Shown piece by piece: positions 9,466-26,445 of a stretch of 64,000 nt of DNA. The stretch's first letter is position 1, and every line of letters starts with the position of its first letter. A program made the position numbers and the translations under genes. The notes below the pieces were generated by a model that was not told where the DNA came from, searched no databases, and was given only the letters and a program-made list of their open reading frames with translations. Origin of the DNA: Aquabacterium olei (GTDB taxonomy: Bacteria > Pseudomonadota > Gammaproteobacteria > Burkholderiales > Burkholderiaceae_C). The stretch is from assembly GCF_003100395.1 (NCBI RefSeq), contig NZ_CP029210.1, forward strand, positions 186,001 to 250,000, in the 5' to 3' direction.

Positions 9466-9546
9466 CAAAGACCGTAGGCGTCAAGGCGCGCGCTCGTACA
9501 GGCGTGCCGAGGCTTAATTTCCCAGCCTACGCAGATGGCGAACCCG
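9466..9546 (+). ncRNA. L10 (rplJ) autoregulatory mRNA leader
   Basis: The order of segments matches the enterobacterial L10 leader as I recall it: AAAGACCGTAGGCG (9467-9480), an internal stem, CTTAATTTCCC (9513-9523), then CCTACGCAGATGGCGA. The outer stem pairs CGTAGG (9473-9478) with CCTACG (9526-9531). The L10-L12 complex binds this RNA and represses its own translation. It fills most of the 329-base gap between rplA and rplJ. Comparison with the Rfam L10_leader model would settle the exact limits. Confidence 0.75.
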
Positions 9547-9679
9547 CTGTTGAAGGTTTCCATGGTCGCCGCAAGGCGGTCTGTGGGTTCCGAGGCAGAA
9601 GGTCGCTGCAACCGGGTGTGCCCGGAGGGGGTCGTGCCCTGTGGCCGACAGCCGAAAGGCATGTTTTAAGGAGTAGACC

Positions 9680-10210
9680 TTGAGTCTCAATCGCAACGAG
9701 AAAGAAGCCGTGATCGCGGAAGTGGCTGCCCAGGCGGGCAAGTCGCAGACGCTGGCACTGGCTGAGTACCGCGGTCTCACGGTGGCTCAACTCGACGCGC
9801 TGCGCAAGACCGCCCGTGCACAAGGTGTGTATCTTCACGTGCTGAAGAACACCCTGGCCCGTCGCGCTGTTGCCGGCACGCCGTTCGAAGTCGCCGCCGA
9901 GTCCATGAGCGGCCCGCTGATCTACGGCTTCTCTGAAGACGCCGTGGCCGCTGCCAAGGTGATCGCTGACTTTGCCAAGGGCAATGACAAGCTGGTCATC
10001 AAGGCTGGCGCGTACGCCGGCAAGGCCCTCGACGCCAATGGCGTGAAGGCCCTGGCCTCGATCCCGAGCAAGGAAGTGCTGCTGGCCCAGATCTGTGGCC
10101 TGCTGCAATCGCCGATCTCGGGTCTGGCCCGCGTCCTGGCCGCCGTTGGCGAGCAGAAGGGTGGCGCTGCTGCCCCCGCCGCCGCCGAAGAAGCAGCTCC
10201 GGCTGCCTGA
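9680..10210 (+). CDS. rplJ: 50S ribosomal protein L10
   Basis: 176 residues, including an alanine-rich C-terminal tail ([14 protein letters not shown]) that is usual in Burkholderiales. L10 anchors the L7/L12 dimers on the ribosome. The start is TTG 9680, six bases after a perfect AAGGAG (9668-9673), and the protein then begins [15 protein letters not shown] as in homologues. No in-frame ATG would preserve the N-terminus. The upstream leader is the L10 repression site; rplL follows 49 bases later. Confidence 0.97.
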   Translation: MSLNRNEKEAVIAEVAAQAGKSQTLALAEYRGLTVAQLDALRKTARAQGVYLHVLKNTLARRAVAGTPFEVAAESMSGPLIYGFSEDAVAAAKVIADFAKGNDKLVIKAGAYAGKALDANGVKALASIPSKEVLLAQICGLLQSPISGLARVLAAVGEQKGGAAAPAAAEEAAPAA

Positions 10211-10259
10211 GCGACCGCTTCGTACTGAATCAACATCCAACCGATTTTAGGAACCCAAA

Positions 10260-10634
10260 ATGGCATTCGATAAAGACGCATTCCTGACCGCCCTGGACAG
10301 CATGTCCGTGATGGAACTCTCCGAGCTGGTCAAGGCCATCGAAGAGAAGTTCGGCGTGTCCGCTGCCGCCATGGCTGCTCCCGCTGCTGGCGGTGGCGCT
10401 GCTGCTCCGGCCGCTGAAGAGAAGACCGAATTCAACGTCGTCCTGACCGAAGCTGGCGCCAACAAGGTCGGCGTCATCAAGGCCGTGCGCGAAATCACCG
10501 GTCTGGGCCTCAAGGAAGCCAAGGACCTGGTCGACGGCGCTCCGAAGAACGTCAAGGAAGGCGTGGCGAAGGCCGACGCCGAAGCTGCCGTCAAGAAGCT
10601 GGTCGAAGCCGGCGCCAAGGCCGAACTGAAGTAA
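10260..10634 (+). CDS. rplL: 50S ribosomal protein L7/L12
   Basis: 124 residues. The N-terminal dimerisation domain (about 1-33) is followed by an Ala/Gly hinge ([20 protein letters not shown]) and the C-terminal factor-binding domain with [21 protein letters not shown]7/L12 recruits translational GTPases. ATG 10260 follows TTAGGAAC. Three stacked hairpins separate it from rpoB. Confidence 0.98.
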   Translation: MAFDKDAFLTALDSMSVMELSELVKAIEEKFGVSAAAMAAPAAGGGAAAPAAEEKTEFNVVLTEAGANKVGVIKAVREITGLGLKEAKDLVDGAPKNVKEGVAKADAEAAVKKLVEAGAKAELK

Positions 10635-10681
10635 TTCCCTACCTGGCCGCCCTGGTGGCCAGTCGGAATACCGACGTGCAC

Positions 10682-10734
10682 AGCTGCCCTCGCAAGGGGG
10701 CAGCTTTCGGCTTTTCAGGGTATAAAAACCCTGA
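10682..10734 (+). promoter_or_regulatory. Attenuator-like hairpins between rplL and rpoB
   Basis: Hairpin A pairs AGCTGCCC (10682-10689) with GGGCAGCT (10698-10705) and is followed by the pyrimidine-rich TTTCGGCTTTTC. Hairpin B pairs TCAGGGT (10715-10721) with ACCCTGA (10728-10734). The first resembles the partial terminator that lowers rpoBC expression relative to ribosomal genes in enterobacteria. Termination efficiency is unknown. Confidence 0.6.
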
Positions 10735-10737
10735 GAT

Positions 10738-10782
10738 CACTCGAAAGGCCCGCCAGTAGTACACTGGAGGGCTTTTCGAGTG
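10738..10782 (+). promoter_or_regulatory. Long RNA duplex in the rplL-rpoB spacer, RNase III-like site
   Basis: Bases 10738-10751 pair with 10769-10782 over 14 bp with one G.U. After one mismatched pair, CCAGT (10753-10757) pairs with ACTGG (10763-10767) around the loop AGTAC. The result is a nearly perfect 20-bp rod at the place where RNase III cuts the rplL-rpoB mRNA in E. coli. The duplex is seen in the sequence; cleavage is inferred. Confidence 0.65.
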
Positions 10783-10990
10783 TTCTCTGAACCGACTGCG
10801 GAGAACCGGTTTGGTCGAGCCTGGGTGCAATGCCCGGGTTGTCTGCCAGCGGTTGGTAGTGGCCAACCACCAAGCCTCAGATGCAATATCTGAACGGCCA
10901 GTCGCCGAACAACGGTCTGTTCCCTTGGCCAGGGCGCAGGCGGAATTCGAAGCGGACCGACCCGTCTTGGGTGTCCGAAACGGAGAGTTT

Positions 10991-15118
<4,128 letters not shown>

Positions 15119-15138
15119 GATAGGAATAGGAGCGCCCC

Positions 15139-19383
<4,245 letters not shown>

Positions 19384-19428
19384 AGTCCGACACCGGGATC
19401 CGCGTGATCCCGGGTGCGCTTCAGATGA

Positions 19429-19463
19429 AAGCGCCAGTCCCGAAGGGGGCTGGCGCTTTTTTC
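19429..19463. terminator. Terminator after rpoC, shared with the convergent gene
   Basis: Stem AAGCGCCAG/CTGGCGCTT (19429-19437 with 19450-19458) followed by TTTTT. A weaker hairpin (ACCGGGATC with GATCCCGGGT) precedes it at 19392-19415. The 3' end of the minus-strand gene ends inside it, so it probably works in both directions. Confidence 0.85.
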
Positions 19464-19782
19464 ATGGGGCGTCGGGCAGGAAGGAGGGCGCCGGCCAGTC
19501 CAGCAACTCGGCCAGCCGGGTCACGACCCAGCCTGCTTCATTCTCTGCCACGACGGCATCAGGCCCGACGAGACCGAGGTGGCAGCGCTGCAGGACCTCC
19601 TGCTCGTCCACACCGATCTCCACGTGGACGCTGCGGCAGTGCTCGGTCAGGTGCTGGGCCAGGTCCTCGCACAGTTCGTAGCGCGCGCGGTAGGTCGCCA
19701 GCGGCACCGTCAACCGGCCTCGTGCATCGGTGTGCAAGGCCTGGAAGGAGGGCGGGATCTCGATCTGGTAGTCGTCCGACAT
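19462..19782 (-). CDS. Small conserved hypothetical protein convergent with rpoC
   Basis: 106 residues, acidic, no membrane segment or signal peptide. It begins MSDDYQIEIPPSFQALH, and the middle is helical with YELCEDLAQHLTEHC. I recall short Burkholderiales proteins with this start that databases sometimes label 'ATPase with chaperone activity', but no Walker motif is visible here, so that label has no support from the sequence. The start at 19782 is preferred to an in-frame ATG at 19800 because GCAGGACC provides a ribosome-binding site at good distance. It is divergent from the MFS gene (73 bases apart). Function unknown. Confidence 0.75.
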   Translation of the reverse strand: MSDDYQIEIPPSFQALHTDARGRLTVPLATYRARYELCEDLAQHLTEHCRSVHVEIGVDEQEVLQRCHLGLVGPDAVVAENEAGWVVTRLAELLDWPAPSFLPDAP

Positions 19783-19855
19783 GCTGGTCCTGCTGCGCAT
19801 GGGCGCCCCTCGGCGCAGCCCTGGATTGTGCCTGCTGCTAGCATCGGCATCCCCC

Positions 19856-21274
19856 ATGTGGTTTCGTCCCTCCCCCCTCCCGCGTGACACGCGCCTGGTC
19901 GCCCTCATCGTGGCCAGCGCGTTCTTCATGCAGACGCTCGACAGCGCCATCCTGACGACTTCGTTGCCGCAGATGGCGCAGACCTTCGGCGTGCGGCCGG
20001 TCGAGATGAGTGCCGCCATCACGGTCTACCTGCTGTGCAACGCGGCCCTCATTCCGGTGGCCGCGTGGCTGGCAGAGCGCTTTGGCGCGCGCGTGGTGCT
20101 GGGTGGCGCGATCGCGTTGTTCACGCTGGCCTCGGTCGGGTGCGCACTGGCGCCCGGCGTGGGGAGCTTTCTGGTGGCCCGGGCGGTGCAGGGCGGGGCG
20201 GGCGCGCTGATGATGCCCGTGGGCCGCATGGTCGTGCTGCGTCAGGCCGAAAAGCGCCACCTGCTGGAGGCCACTGCGCTCATCACCTGGCCCGGCCTGA
20301 TCGGTCCGGTGATCGGCCCGGTGCTGGGGGGCGCCATCACCGCCTGGCTGGACTGGCGGTGGAATTTCTGGATCAACCTGCCGATCGGCCTGGTCGGGGT
20401 CTGGCTGGTGCGGCGTCACATCCCGGATGTGCGGGCCCGCGAGCCCGGCGCCTTCGATCACCGCGGCGCGTTGCTCACCGGGGCGGCGCTGGTCTGCGTG
20501 ATGCTCGGGCTCGAGGTCGCCTCGCAGCAGCAGCTGCCCTGGGCGTGGACGCTGGCGCTCATCGCCGTCGGCCTGGCCATCGGCGCCGTGGCCCTGCGGC
20601 ATCTGCAGCGTCATCCGCGCCCCCTGCTGAACCTCGCGGTGTTCCGCGTGCCCACGTTTGCCCTGTGCAGCCTGTCGGCCGGCACCTGCAGCCGGGTGGC
20701 GATCGCGGCCACGCCCTTCCTGCTGCCCCTGCTGTTTCAGGTCGGATTCGGCTGGAGCGCCGCGGCCAGCGGCAGCCTGGTGATGGCCTACTTCGCAGGC
20801 AACCTGGCGATGAAGAGTGTGACCACGCCGGTGCTGCGGCGCTTCGGGTTCCGCCCGGTGCTGGTGGCCAATGGGGTGGCCCTGGGCGCCAGCGTCATGG
20901 CGTGCAGCCTGCTCGGCCCGGACACCCCCCTGTGGCTGCTGCTGCCCTTGCTGGTCTTGGCCGGCCTGACCCGCTCCATGCAGTTCACCAGCCTCAATAC
21001 GCTGAGCTTTGCCGACCTCGAGGACCGCTTGCGCGGCACGGCCGCCACCATCTCCAGCATGTTGCATCCCATCAACGCGATGCTGGGCACGGCGCTGGCG
21101 GCGGGCCTCCTGAACCTCGCCATGGCCGCGTCCGACAGGACGACGCTGGCGCTGGCCGACTTCCGCTGGGCCTTTCTTCTGTGCGGTGGGCTGGGTGTGG
21201 CCGGTGGGCTGGCCTACCTGCGCCTGCACCCGCAGGCCGGCCACGAAGTGAGCGGGCGCGGTGCGCCAGCCTGA
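19856..21274 (+). CDS. MFS transporter of the DHA2 (EmrB/QacA) type
   Basis: 472 residues, about fourteen membrane helices. The first helix reads VALIVASAFFMQTLDSAIL, a DHA2 hallmark in which the Asp is conserved. GMF-like motif A is present as WLAERFGARVV, and motif C of the antiporters as the GPVIGPVLGG region. Such proteins export drugs or other amphipathic compounds with proton antiport. ATG 19856 is the first start close to the hydrophobic segment, but its ribosome-binding site is weak and an upstream start at 19781 is possible. The helicase gene begins 3 bases after its stop. Substrate unknown. Confidence 0.85.
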   Translation: MWFRPSPLPRDTRLVALIVASAFFMQTLDSAILTTSLPQMAQTFGVRPVEMSAAITVYLLCNAALIPVAAWLAERFGARVVLGGAIALFTLASVGCALAPGVGSFLVARAVQGGAGALMMPVGRMVVLRQAEKRHLLEATALITWPGLIGPVIGPVLGGAITAWLDWRWNFWINLPIGLVGVWLVRRHIPDVRAREPGAFDHRGALLTGAALVCVMLGLEVASQQQLPWAWTLALIAVGLAIGAVALRHLQRHPRPLLNLAVFRVPTFALCSLSAGTCSRVAIAATPFLLPLLFQVGFGWSAAASGSLVMAYFAGNLAMKSVTTPVLRRFGFRPVLVANGVALGASVMACSLLGPDTPLWLLLPLLVLAGLTRSMQFTSLNTLSFADLEDRLRGTAATISSMLHPINAMLGTALAAGLLNLAMAASDRTTLALADFRWAFLLCGGLGVAGGLAYLRLHPQAGHEVSGRGAPA

Positions 21275-21277
21275 GCC

Positions 21278-23788
21278 ATGGTCGACGACGAAGGGGTCCG
21301 CTTCCGGCCGCGCCTGACCCTGCAGACGCTGGGCCGTGGTGACGGGCTGCTGGGCCTCACGCCAATCGGCGCCTTCGGGCCGCGTGGCGGGCAGGTGACC
21401 GTGGCGTGGGCAGACTGGGTCTACACCCACCCGCAGGGACTGGTCTGGACGGCCCCGGCGGCGCCCTCGGTGCTGAGCCCGGCCAGGTCCCCCGCCCCTG
21501 CATTCGCGACGCCCGAGGGGGCGCACCGGCCGTTCCACCGTCAGCGCGAGGCCGAGGCCGAGGCGCTGGACCGCCTGCGCACCCTGGGCCTTCGCCCGCT
21601 GCCCCACGACGCCCTGCAATGGCGTGCCCCGGCGCTCGCGGCGCAACTGGGGGGCCCCGAGCGCCCCCTCTGGAGCCTGATTCAGGAGGAAGACTTCGGC
21701 GACTTCTGGGCCGAGCAGGTGCCCGTGCTTCAGCGTGAGGGCTGGCAGGTCGTCGTGCGCCCCGGCTTCGCCCATCAGAGCACGCCCGTGTCGGCCTGGC
21801 GGCTGGTGGTGCGCAGCCCCGACGGCGAGCCGGTCAGCTGGGAGCCGGCCGAGCCCTTGCCGCCGGCAGTGCCCGCGCCCACCGGGCTGGGTGCGCCGCG
21901 CGGCATGGGGTCGTGGCTCGTGAGCCTGGGCGTGGAGGTGGCGGGCCGCGTGCTCGACCTGGCCCCCATGCTGGCCGACCTGTTGCGTCGTGACCGGCGC
22001 TGGCTCGACGTCCGGCAACTGGCCGACATCGACCCCCGGAGTCTGGTGCGATTGCGTGCGCCCGGTGGTGTGCAGATCGAGGCGCCCGCGGCGCCCTTGA
22101 AAGCCATCGTCGCCACGCTGCTCGACCTGTTGATGGAGCGCCCCGCCACCGCCACCGGGTCGCTGGCCGTGCATCCGGCGGACGCGGCGCGCCTCCTCTC
22201 GCTGGCTGACAGCCTGGCCGCGAGCCAGCCCGAGCGTGCCGGCCCGGTGGGCCAGTGGGCGCTGCAGGGCGATGCCGGTCTGGCCCGGCTTGCCGCGCGC
22301 TTGCGGGAGGCGGGACGTCCCCCGCCTGTCGCACCGCCGCCGGGCCTCCAGCTTGAGCTGCGCCCCTACCAGCTGCAGGGCCTGGCATGGCTGCAGCACC
22401 TGCGGGCGCAGAACCTGGGCGGCATCCTGGCCGACGACATGGGCCTCGGCAAGACGGCGCAGGCCCTCGCCCACATCCTCACGGAACGCGCCGCCGGCCG
22501 GCTGGACCGACCCGCCCTGGTGGTCGCGCCCACCTCGCTGCTGCTCAACTGGGCGGCCGAGGCCCGCCGCGTTGCGCCTGGTCTGCGCGTGCACCTGTGG
22601 CACGGGGGGCAGCGGCAGCAGCATGCCGGGCGCTTGCCCCACGCGGACCTGATCCTCACGTCCTACCCCCTGCTGTGGCGTGACGCGGCCGTGTTCGAAG
22701 CGCTGCCCGTGCACCTGCTCGTGCTGGACGAGGCCCAGACCGTCAAGAACGCCGGCAGCCGGGCCGCGGCCGCCGTGCGCCAGGTGCCCGCACGGCACCG
22801 ACTCTGCCTCAGCGGCACGCCGCTGGAAAACCACCTCGGTGAACTCTGGGCCCAGTTCGACTTCCTGATGCCCGGATTCCTTGGCGACTGGCGCAGCTTC
22901 CAGCGCCGCTGGCGAGACCCCATCGAGAAGAACGGCGAGTCCGTCCGCGCCCAGCTGCTGGCGGGCCGGGTTCGGCCCTTCATCCTGCGCCGCCGCAAGG
23001 CCGAGGTGGCCGCAGAACTGCCCCCGTGCACCGACGTCATCCAGGCGGTCGAGCTGGAAGGGGCGCAGCGCCGTCTGTACGAAACGGTCCGTGTCGCCGC
23101 GGACCACCTCGTGCGCCGCGCGCTGGACCGCCATGGTTTCCAAGGCGCCCACCTGACCGTGCTCGATGCCCTGCTGCGCTTGCGGCAAGTCTGCTGTGAT
23201 CCGGCCCTGGTGCCCGGGGCGCCACCGCTGCCCCGCACCGCGCCCCGGGCCAAGCTCGACTGGTTGCGCGCGCAGCTACCGGCCCTGCTTGAAGCCGGCC
23301 GGCGCATCCTGGTCTTTTCGCAGTTCACGACCATGCTGGGCCTCGTCGCCGACCTGCTCGACGAACTCGGGTGCCCTGCGCTGTCCCTGACTGGAGACAT
23401 GCCGCCCACCCGACGCGCCGAGGCCGTCGCCCGTTTTCAGGCCCGCGAGGTGTCGGTGATGCTGCTGAGTCTCAAGGCTGGCGGGGTGGGGCTCAACCTC
23501 ACCGCGGCCGACACCGTCATCCACCTCGACCCCTGGTGGAACCCCGCCGTGGTGCGTCAGGCCACCGACCGCGCCCACCGCCTGGGGCAGGCCGATCCCG
23601 TCACCGCCTACCACCTGGTCGTGGCGGGCAGCATCGAAGAACGCATGCTGGCACTGCAGCAGCGCAAGGCCGTCCTGGCCGAGGCGGTGCTCGGTGAGGA
23701 TGGCGCTCTGGCCGAGAAATTCAACGAGGAGGACCTCGTCATGCTGCTCGCCCCCCTGGCGCGCTCCTCGGCCGATGTCGGCGGTTGA
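21278..23788 (+). CDS. SNF2-family DEAD/DEAH-box helicase
   Basis: 836 residues. The C-terminal half is a complete SNF2 ATPase: motif I DDMGLGKT (residues 386-393, Walker Lys 392), motif II DEAQ (484-487), motif III LSGTPLENH, then in the second lobe VFSQFTTML, LSLKAGGVGLNL and the motif VI region RQATDRAHRLGQ. The N-terminal ~350 residues are Ala/Pro/Arg-rich, with no zinc-binding SWIM cysteines that I can see. Bacterial members are thought to move along double-stranded DNA or remodel RNA polymerase complexes. Closely linked to the MFS gene upstream; the cellular role is not clear. Confidence 0.9.
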   Translation: MVDDEGVRFRPRLTLQTLGRGDGLLGLTPIGAFGPRGGQVTVAWADWVYTHPQGLVWTAPAAPSVLSPARSPAPAFATPEGAHRPFHRQREAEAEALDRLRTLGLRPLPHDALQWRAPALAAQLGGPERPLWSLIQEEDFGDFWAEQVPVLQREGWQVVVRPGFAHQSTPVSAWRLVVRSPDGEPVSWEPAEPLPPAVPAPTGLGAPRGMGSWLVSLGVEVAGRVLDLAPMLADLLRRDRRWLDVRQLADIDPRSLVRLRAPGGVQIEAPAAPLKAIVATLLDLLMERPATATGSLAVHPADAARLLSLADSLAASQPERAGPVGQWALQGDAGLARLAARLREAGRPPPVAPPPGLQLELRPYQLQGLAWLQHLRAQNLGGILADDMGLGKTAQALAHILTERAAGRLDRPALVVAPTSLLLNWAAEARRVAPGLRVHLWHGGQRQQHAGRLPHADLILTSYPLLWRDAAVFEALPVHLLVLDEAQTVKNAGSRAAAAVRQVPARHRLCLSGTPLENHLGELWAQFDFLMPGFLGDWRSFQRRWRDPIEKNGESVRAQLLAGRVRPFILRRRKAEVAAELPPCTDVIQAVELEGAQRRLYETVRVAADHLVRRALDRHGFQGAHLTVLDALLRLRQVCCDPALVPGAPPLPRTAPRAKLDWLRAQLPALLEAGRRILVFSQFTTMLGLVADLLDELGCPALSLTGDMPPTRRAEAVARFQAREVSVMLLSLKAGGVGLNLTAADTVIHLDPWWNPAVVRQATDRAHRLGQADPVTAYHLVVAGSIEERMLALQQRKAVLAEAVLGEDGALAEKFNEEDLVMLLAPLARSSADVGG

Positions 23789-23871
23789 TGCATTTGATTA
23801 CAAGGGTTTTCACCTAAAACCGCGGGTTTTCCTCTAGACTGCGGCCATGGCTTGACCGAAGGAGGTTCAAC

Positions 23872-24135
23872 ATGGCTCATTCATCGATTGGTGTTCGTTC
23901 GGGTTCTGCTCATCAAGGCGAACGCACCGCTCTGGAAGCAGAAAAGCTGGGCGTCATGGCCGGCTTCGTCGCCGGTCTGCCGTTCGGCCTGGGACTGGTG
24001 CATGACCTCGTGCTGTCCCAAGGTCTGCCCACCTGGCTGGCAGAGGGCTCCGCCGTCGCCGCTGTGGCGGCCACCACCTGGCTGGGGCTGCGCCTCGGGA
24101 CCAGCACCGCGGCATGGGCCCGGCGCCGAGGCTGA
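23872..24135 (+). CDS. Small two-helix membrane protein, unknown function
   Basis: 87 residues. A polar N-terminus of about 24 residues is followed by two hydrophobic segments (about residues 28-45 and 60-76) and a basic end WARRRG. I do not recognise a family. Support for a real gene: a perfect Shine-Dalgarno AAGGAGG (23860-23866) at good distance from ATG 23872, an 83-base upstream gap, and a terminator at 24188-24215. Topology with the basic end inside suggests a hairpin in the inner membrane. Confidence 0.6.
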   Translation: MAHSSIGVRSGSAHQGERTALEAEKLGVMAGFVAGLPFGLGLVHDLVLSQGLPTWLAEGSAVAAVAATTWLGLRLGTSTAAWARRRG

Positions 24136-24187
24136 CTCACCCACACCGCGCGCCTGCAGCCTGACCGCAAGCGCGTCCCCAAAACAA

Positions 24188-24215
24188 CAAAGGGCCCGCG
24201 TGGGCCCTTTGTTTC
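24188..24215. terminator. Bidirectional terminator between convergent genes
   Basis: Perfect ten-base-pair stem CAAAGGGCCC/GGGCCCTTTG with loop GCGT. A-rich on the left and T-rich on the right, it serves both the small membrane protein gene and the minus-strand PEP-CTERM gene. Confidence 0.8.
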
Positions 24216-24249
24216 TGTGGCCGCCGCGTAGCCCGCGGCCGGCCCCTCT

Positions 24250-24876
24250 TCAGTCAGCGCTGCGGCGGCGGCGCTGCGCGAGTGCGGCCACGCCCAGCAG
24301 GCCCAGCCCCATCGTGGCCCACGTGCCTGGCTCCGGCACGGCCGGTGTCGCGGACAGCCCAGCAAGGCGGAACTGGGTGCCCGTTCCCGTGGCTGTCAGC
24401 GTGAAGGTCTTGCCCACCACGCCGCTCAGCGAGAAGCTCGTCGATTCCCAGCCGCTGGTGCCCTGAAGGCTGCCCGTGCCCAGCGTGAGCGTGTTGCCGC
24501 CCCAGCTCAACGTCGCGCGGTCACCGGTGGTGAGCCAACCATCCTTGTCCCAGTACGAGAGCTGAATGGCGCTCAGGTTCACCGTCTGGTTGAAGGTCAG
24601 CGTCAGGGCGTCGCCCGTGTTGCTCTCGATGCTGTTGGCAAACGCGCCGCCTTCCACCCCCAGCCCGGTGTTGCTCAGGACCACCTGAGCCGATGTGCCC
24701 TTGGCTTTTGCGCCCACCTCCAGCGACAACGCCCCGTTGGTGAACACGGGGAGGGTCGACGCCTGCTCCAGCAACGGTCCGTTCCCGTAGAAGTCGAAGG
24801 TGGCGGTGGTGGCCTGGGCCGCCAGAGGTGTCAGCGCAACCAGCGCCAAACCCGCCAGCCAGCGTGTCGATTGCAT
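24250..24876 (-). CDS. PEP-CTERM sorting domain protein
   Basis: 208 residues. Signal peptide at residues 1-22 (cleavage after LAAQA). A beta-rich, Thr/Gly/Ser-rich secreted domain follows. The classic C-terminal tripartite sorting tag is VPEPGTWATMGLGLLG (about residues 181-196), then a basic end QRRRR. Exosortase is expected to cut at PEP and attach or release the protein at the envelope. No exosortase gene lies in the window. These proteins accompany exopolysaccharide loci, and a polysaccharide cluster is present at 1-4885. The exact ligand or role is unknown. Confidence 0.9.
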   Translation of the reverse strand: MQSTRWLAGLALVALTPLAAQATTATFDFYGNGPLLEQASTLPVFTNGALSLEVGAKAKGTSAQVVLSNTGLGVEGGAFANSIESNTGDALTLTFNQTVNLSAIQLSYWDKDGWLTTGDRATLSWGGNTLTLGTGSLQGTSGWESTSFSLSGVVGKTFTLTATGTGTQFRLAGLSATPAVPEPGTWATMGLGLLGVAALAQRRRRSAD

Positions 24877-25187
24877 GAGTCTCTCCTTGTCGGTGTGCCG
24901 CTGCAGGGGCAGCCGCTGATGTGATGCGTTCCGACCGATTGTGGGGAGCCGCCTCTCCCGTCACCTCAGGGTCTCCCCTCGAATTGCCGCCTGCACGGCC
25001 CCCCACCGCCCCTGCCGCCGCCACGTCGGGGACGGAAACCTGCCATTTGGACGTAACGCGCCACCGGGCATGCGGCTCTTCGGAGGGGGTGTTCACCGCG
25101 ACATTCCTTACAAAGACCATACAAATCCATGTCTTCGGACACATAAAGTGCGTCTGTCATGGAAAAACAGACATCGGGAGAGAAGTG
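24877..25187. other. 311-base divergent intergenic region
   Basis: This separates the PEP-CTERM gene (minus) from a membrane protein gene (plus), so it must hold both promoters. I see two inverted repeats near the plus-strand gene: TGTC-TTCG-GACA (25130-25141) and GTCTGT...ACAGAC (25152-25172, 9-base loop). No clear -35/-10 pair and no small gene were found. Confidence 0.5.
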
Positions 25188-25829
25188 ATGGAAGAAGTCG
25201 TCCGCATGTTTTTGGTGCTGGCACATCTCGGCGCCTTGATGGCGGCGGCCGCGGCAGTGGCCTTCGGGGACTACGCCTTGCTGGGCCGTCGCCGGATCGA
25301 CGGCGTGCTGCTCGGCAAGGCGTCTCACGCGGTGGCCTGGGCGCTGGCCGGCTTGTGGCTCAGCGGGCTGGCCATCATCGGTGTGGACACCGGGTTCGCG
25401 TGGGCGGCCATCCTGGCCAAACCCAAGCTCATGGCCAAGCTCACGGTGGTGCTGCTGCTGACGGCCAACGGCTTCTACCTCCATCGTGTGGTGCTCCCCA
25501 GCCTGTTGGATCCGAGTCGGGCAGCGCGGCCCCTGGCGCATGTGGCCGCCCGCGCCGCCCGTGCCGGCGCCTTCAGCGCAGCCGGCTGGAGCGTGGCCGT
25601 GTTCCTCGGGGTGGCGCGGCCCCTGGCACCGCTGCTCGGCTACGCGGGTTTCATGGCTCTGTTCGCCCTGGCCGTGGCCGCGGCGCTCGTGCTGGCATGG
25701 CGCCTCGTCCACCCTCCGCTGTACCGGCGCTTGAAGGCCGAGCGAGCCGCTCCCCACGTCGTTTTGCCCACCGAGGCCGCCGTTGGCCCGATGGCTGGGG
25801 GGCTGCCACCCACCTCCGCAGCGGCCTGA
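25188..25829 (+). CDS. Integral membrane protein of unknown function
   Basis: 213 residues with about five hydrophobic segments (near residues 5-25, 45-65, 80-100, 125-145 and 150-172) and a polar C-terminal tail of about 40 residues. His9 and His46 in predicted helices and His-Arg after the third helix could suggest redox or metal binding, but I recognise no family. ATG 25188 follows GGGAGAGAAG. It stands alone between the PEP-CTERM gene and the str operon promoter. Confidence 0.7.
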   Translation: MEEVVRMFLVLAHLGALMAAAAAVAFGDYALLGRRRIDGVLLGKASHAVAWALAGLWLSGLAIIGVDTGFAWAAILAKPKLMAKLTVVLLLTANGFYLHRVVLPSLLDPSRAARPLAHVAARAARAGAFSAAGWSVAVFLGVARPLAPLLGYAGFMALFALAVAAALVLAWRLVHPPLYRRLKAERAAPHVVLPTEAAVGPMAGGLPPTSAAA

Positions 25830-25854
25830 TCGGCGCCGCCTGCACGCCGCCGGC

Positions 25855-25884
25855 TTGCCAAGCGCGGCGGTGCGCTACTACAAT
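25855..25884 (+). promoter_or_regulatory. Sigma70-type promoter of the str operon
   Basis: TTGCCA (25855-25860), 18-base spacer, TACAAT (25879-25884). It leaves a leader of about 175 bases before rpsL. Confidence 0.65.
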
Positions 25885-26067
25885 GGAAGGCTTTTCGGCT
25901 TTCGCGTGACCGCGCAAGTTCGGGCAACGCAGTCCTTCGGGGGCGTGATGTGCCTGGCATGCGGGGCGTGAGGGCCGTTTTGTGCTTGTCCCAGGCGCCG
26001 CAGCGGCTCGTTCAAGTTGCTGCCAAGTGCCTGTCATGCAAGTGTTTTTTCAACGGGAACCAAACTA

Positions 26068-26445
26068 ATGCCTACGATCAACCAGCTCGTGCGCCATGGC
26101 CGTCAGGTCGAGGTCACGAAGTCCAAGTCGCCTGCGATGCAGAACTGCCCGCAGCGCCGTGGTGTGTGCACCCGCGTGTACACCACGACCCCCAAGAAGC
26201 CGAACTCCGCTCTGCGTAAGGTTGCCAAGGTGCGCCTGACCAACGGTTTCGAGGTCATCTCGTACATCGGCGGTGAAGGCCACAACCTGCAAGAGCACTC
26301 GGTGGTGCTCGTGCGCGGCGGCCGTGTGAAGGACTTGCCCGGTGTGCGCTACCACATCGTGCGTGGTTCGCTTGACCTGCAAGGCGTCAAGGACCGCAAG
26401 CAGTCCCGCTCGAAGTACGGCGCCAAGCGTCCGAAGAAGGCCTGA
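26068..26445 (+). CDS. rpsL: 30S ribosomal protein S12
   Basis: 125 residues. S12 sits at the decoding centre. The loop [13 protein letters not shown] (residues 40-51) and [13 protein letters not shown] carry the wild-type lysines associated with streptomycin sensitivity. ATG 26068 gives the canonical MPTINQLVR start; there is no strong Shine-Dalgarno sequence (CGGGAAC). First gene of the str operon. A 195-base spacer to rpsG shows no strong terminator and no gene. Confidence 0.98.
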   Translation: MPTINQLVRHGRQVEVTKSKSPAMQNCPQRRGVCTRVYTTTPKKPNSALRKVAKVRLTNGFEVISYIGGEGHNLQEHSVVLVRGGRVKDLPGVRYHIVRGSLDLQGVKDRKQSRSKYGAKRPKKA

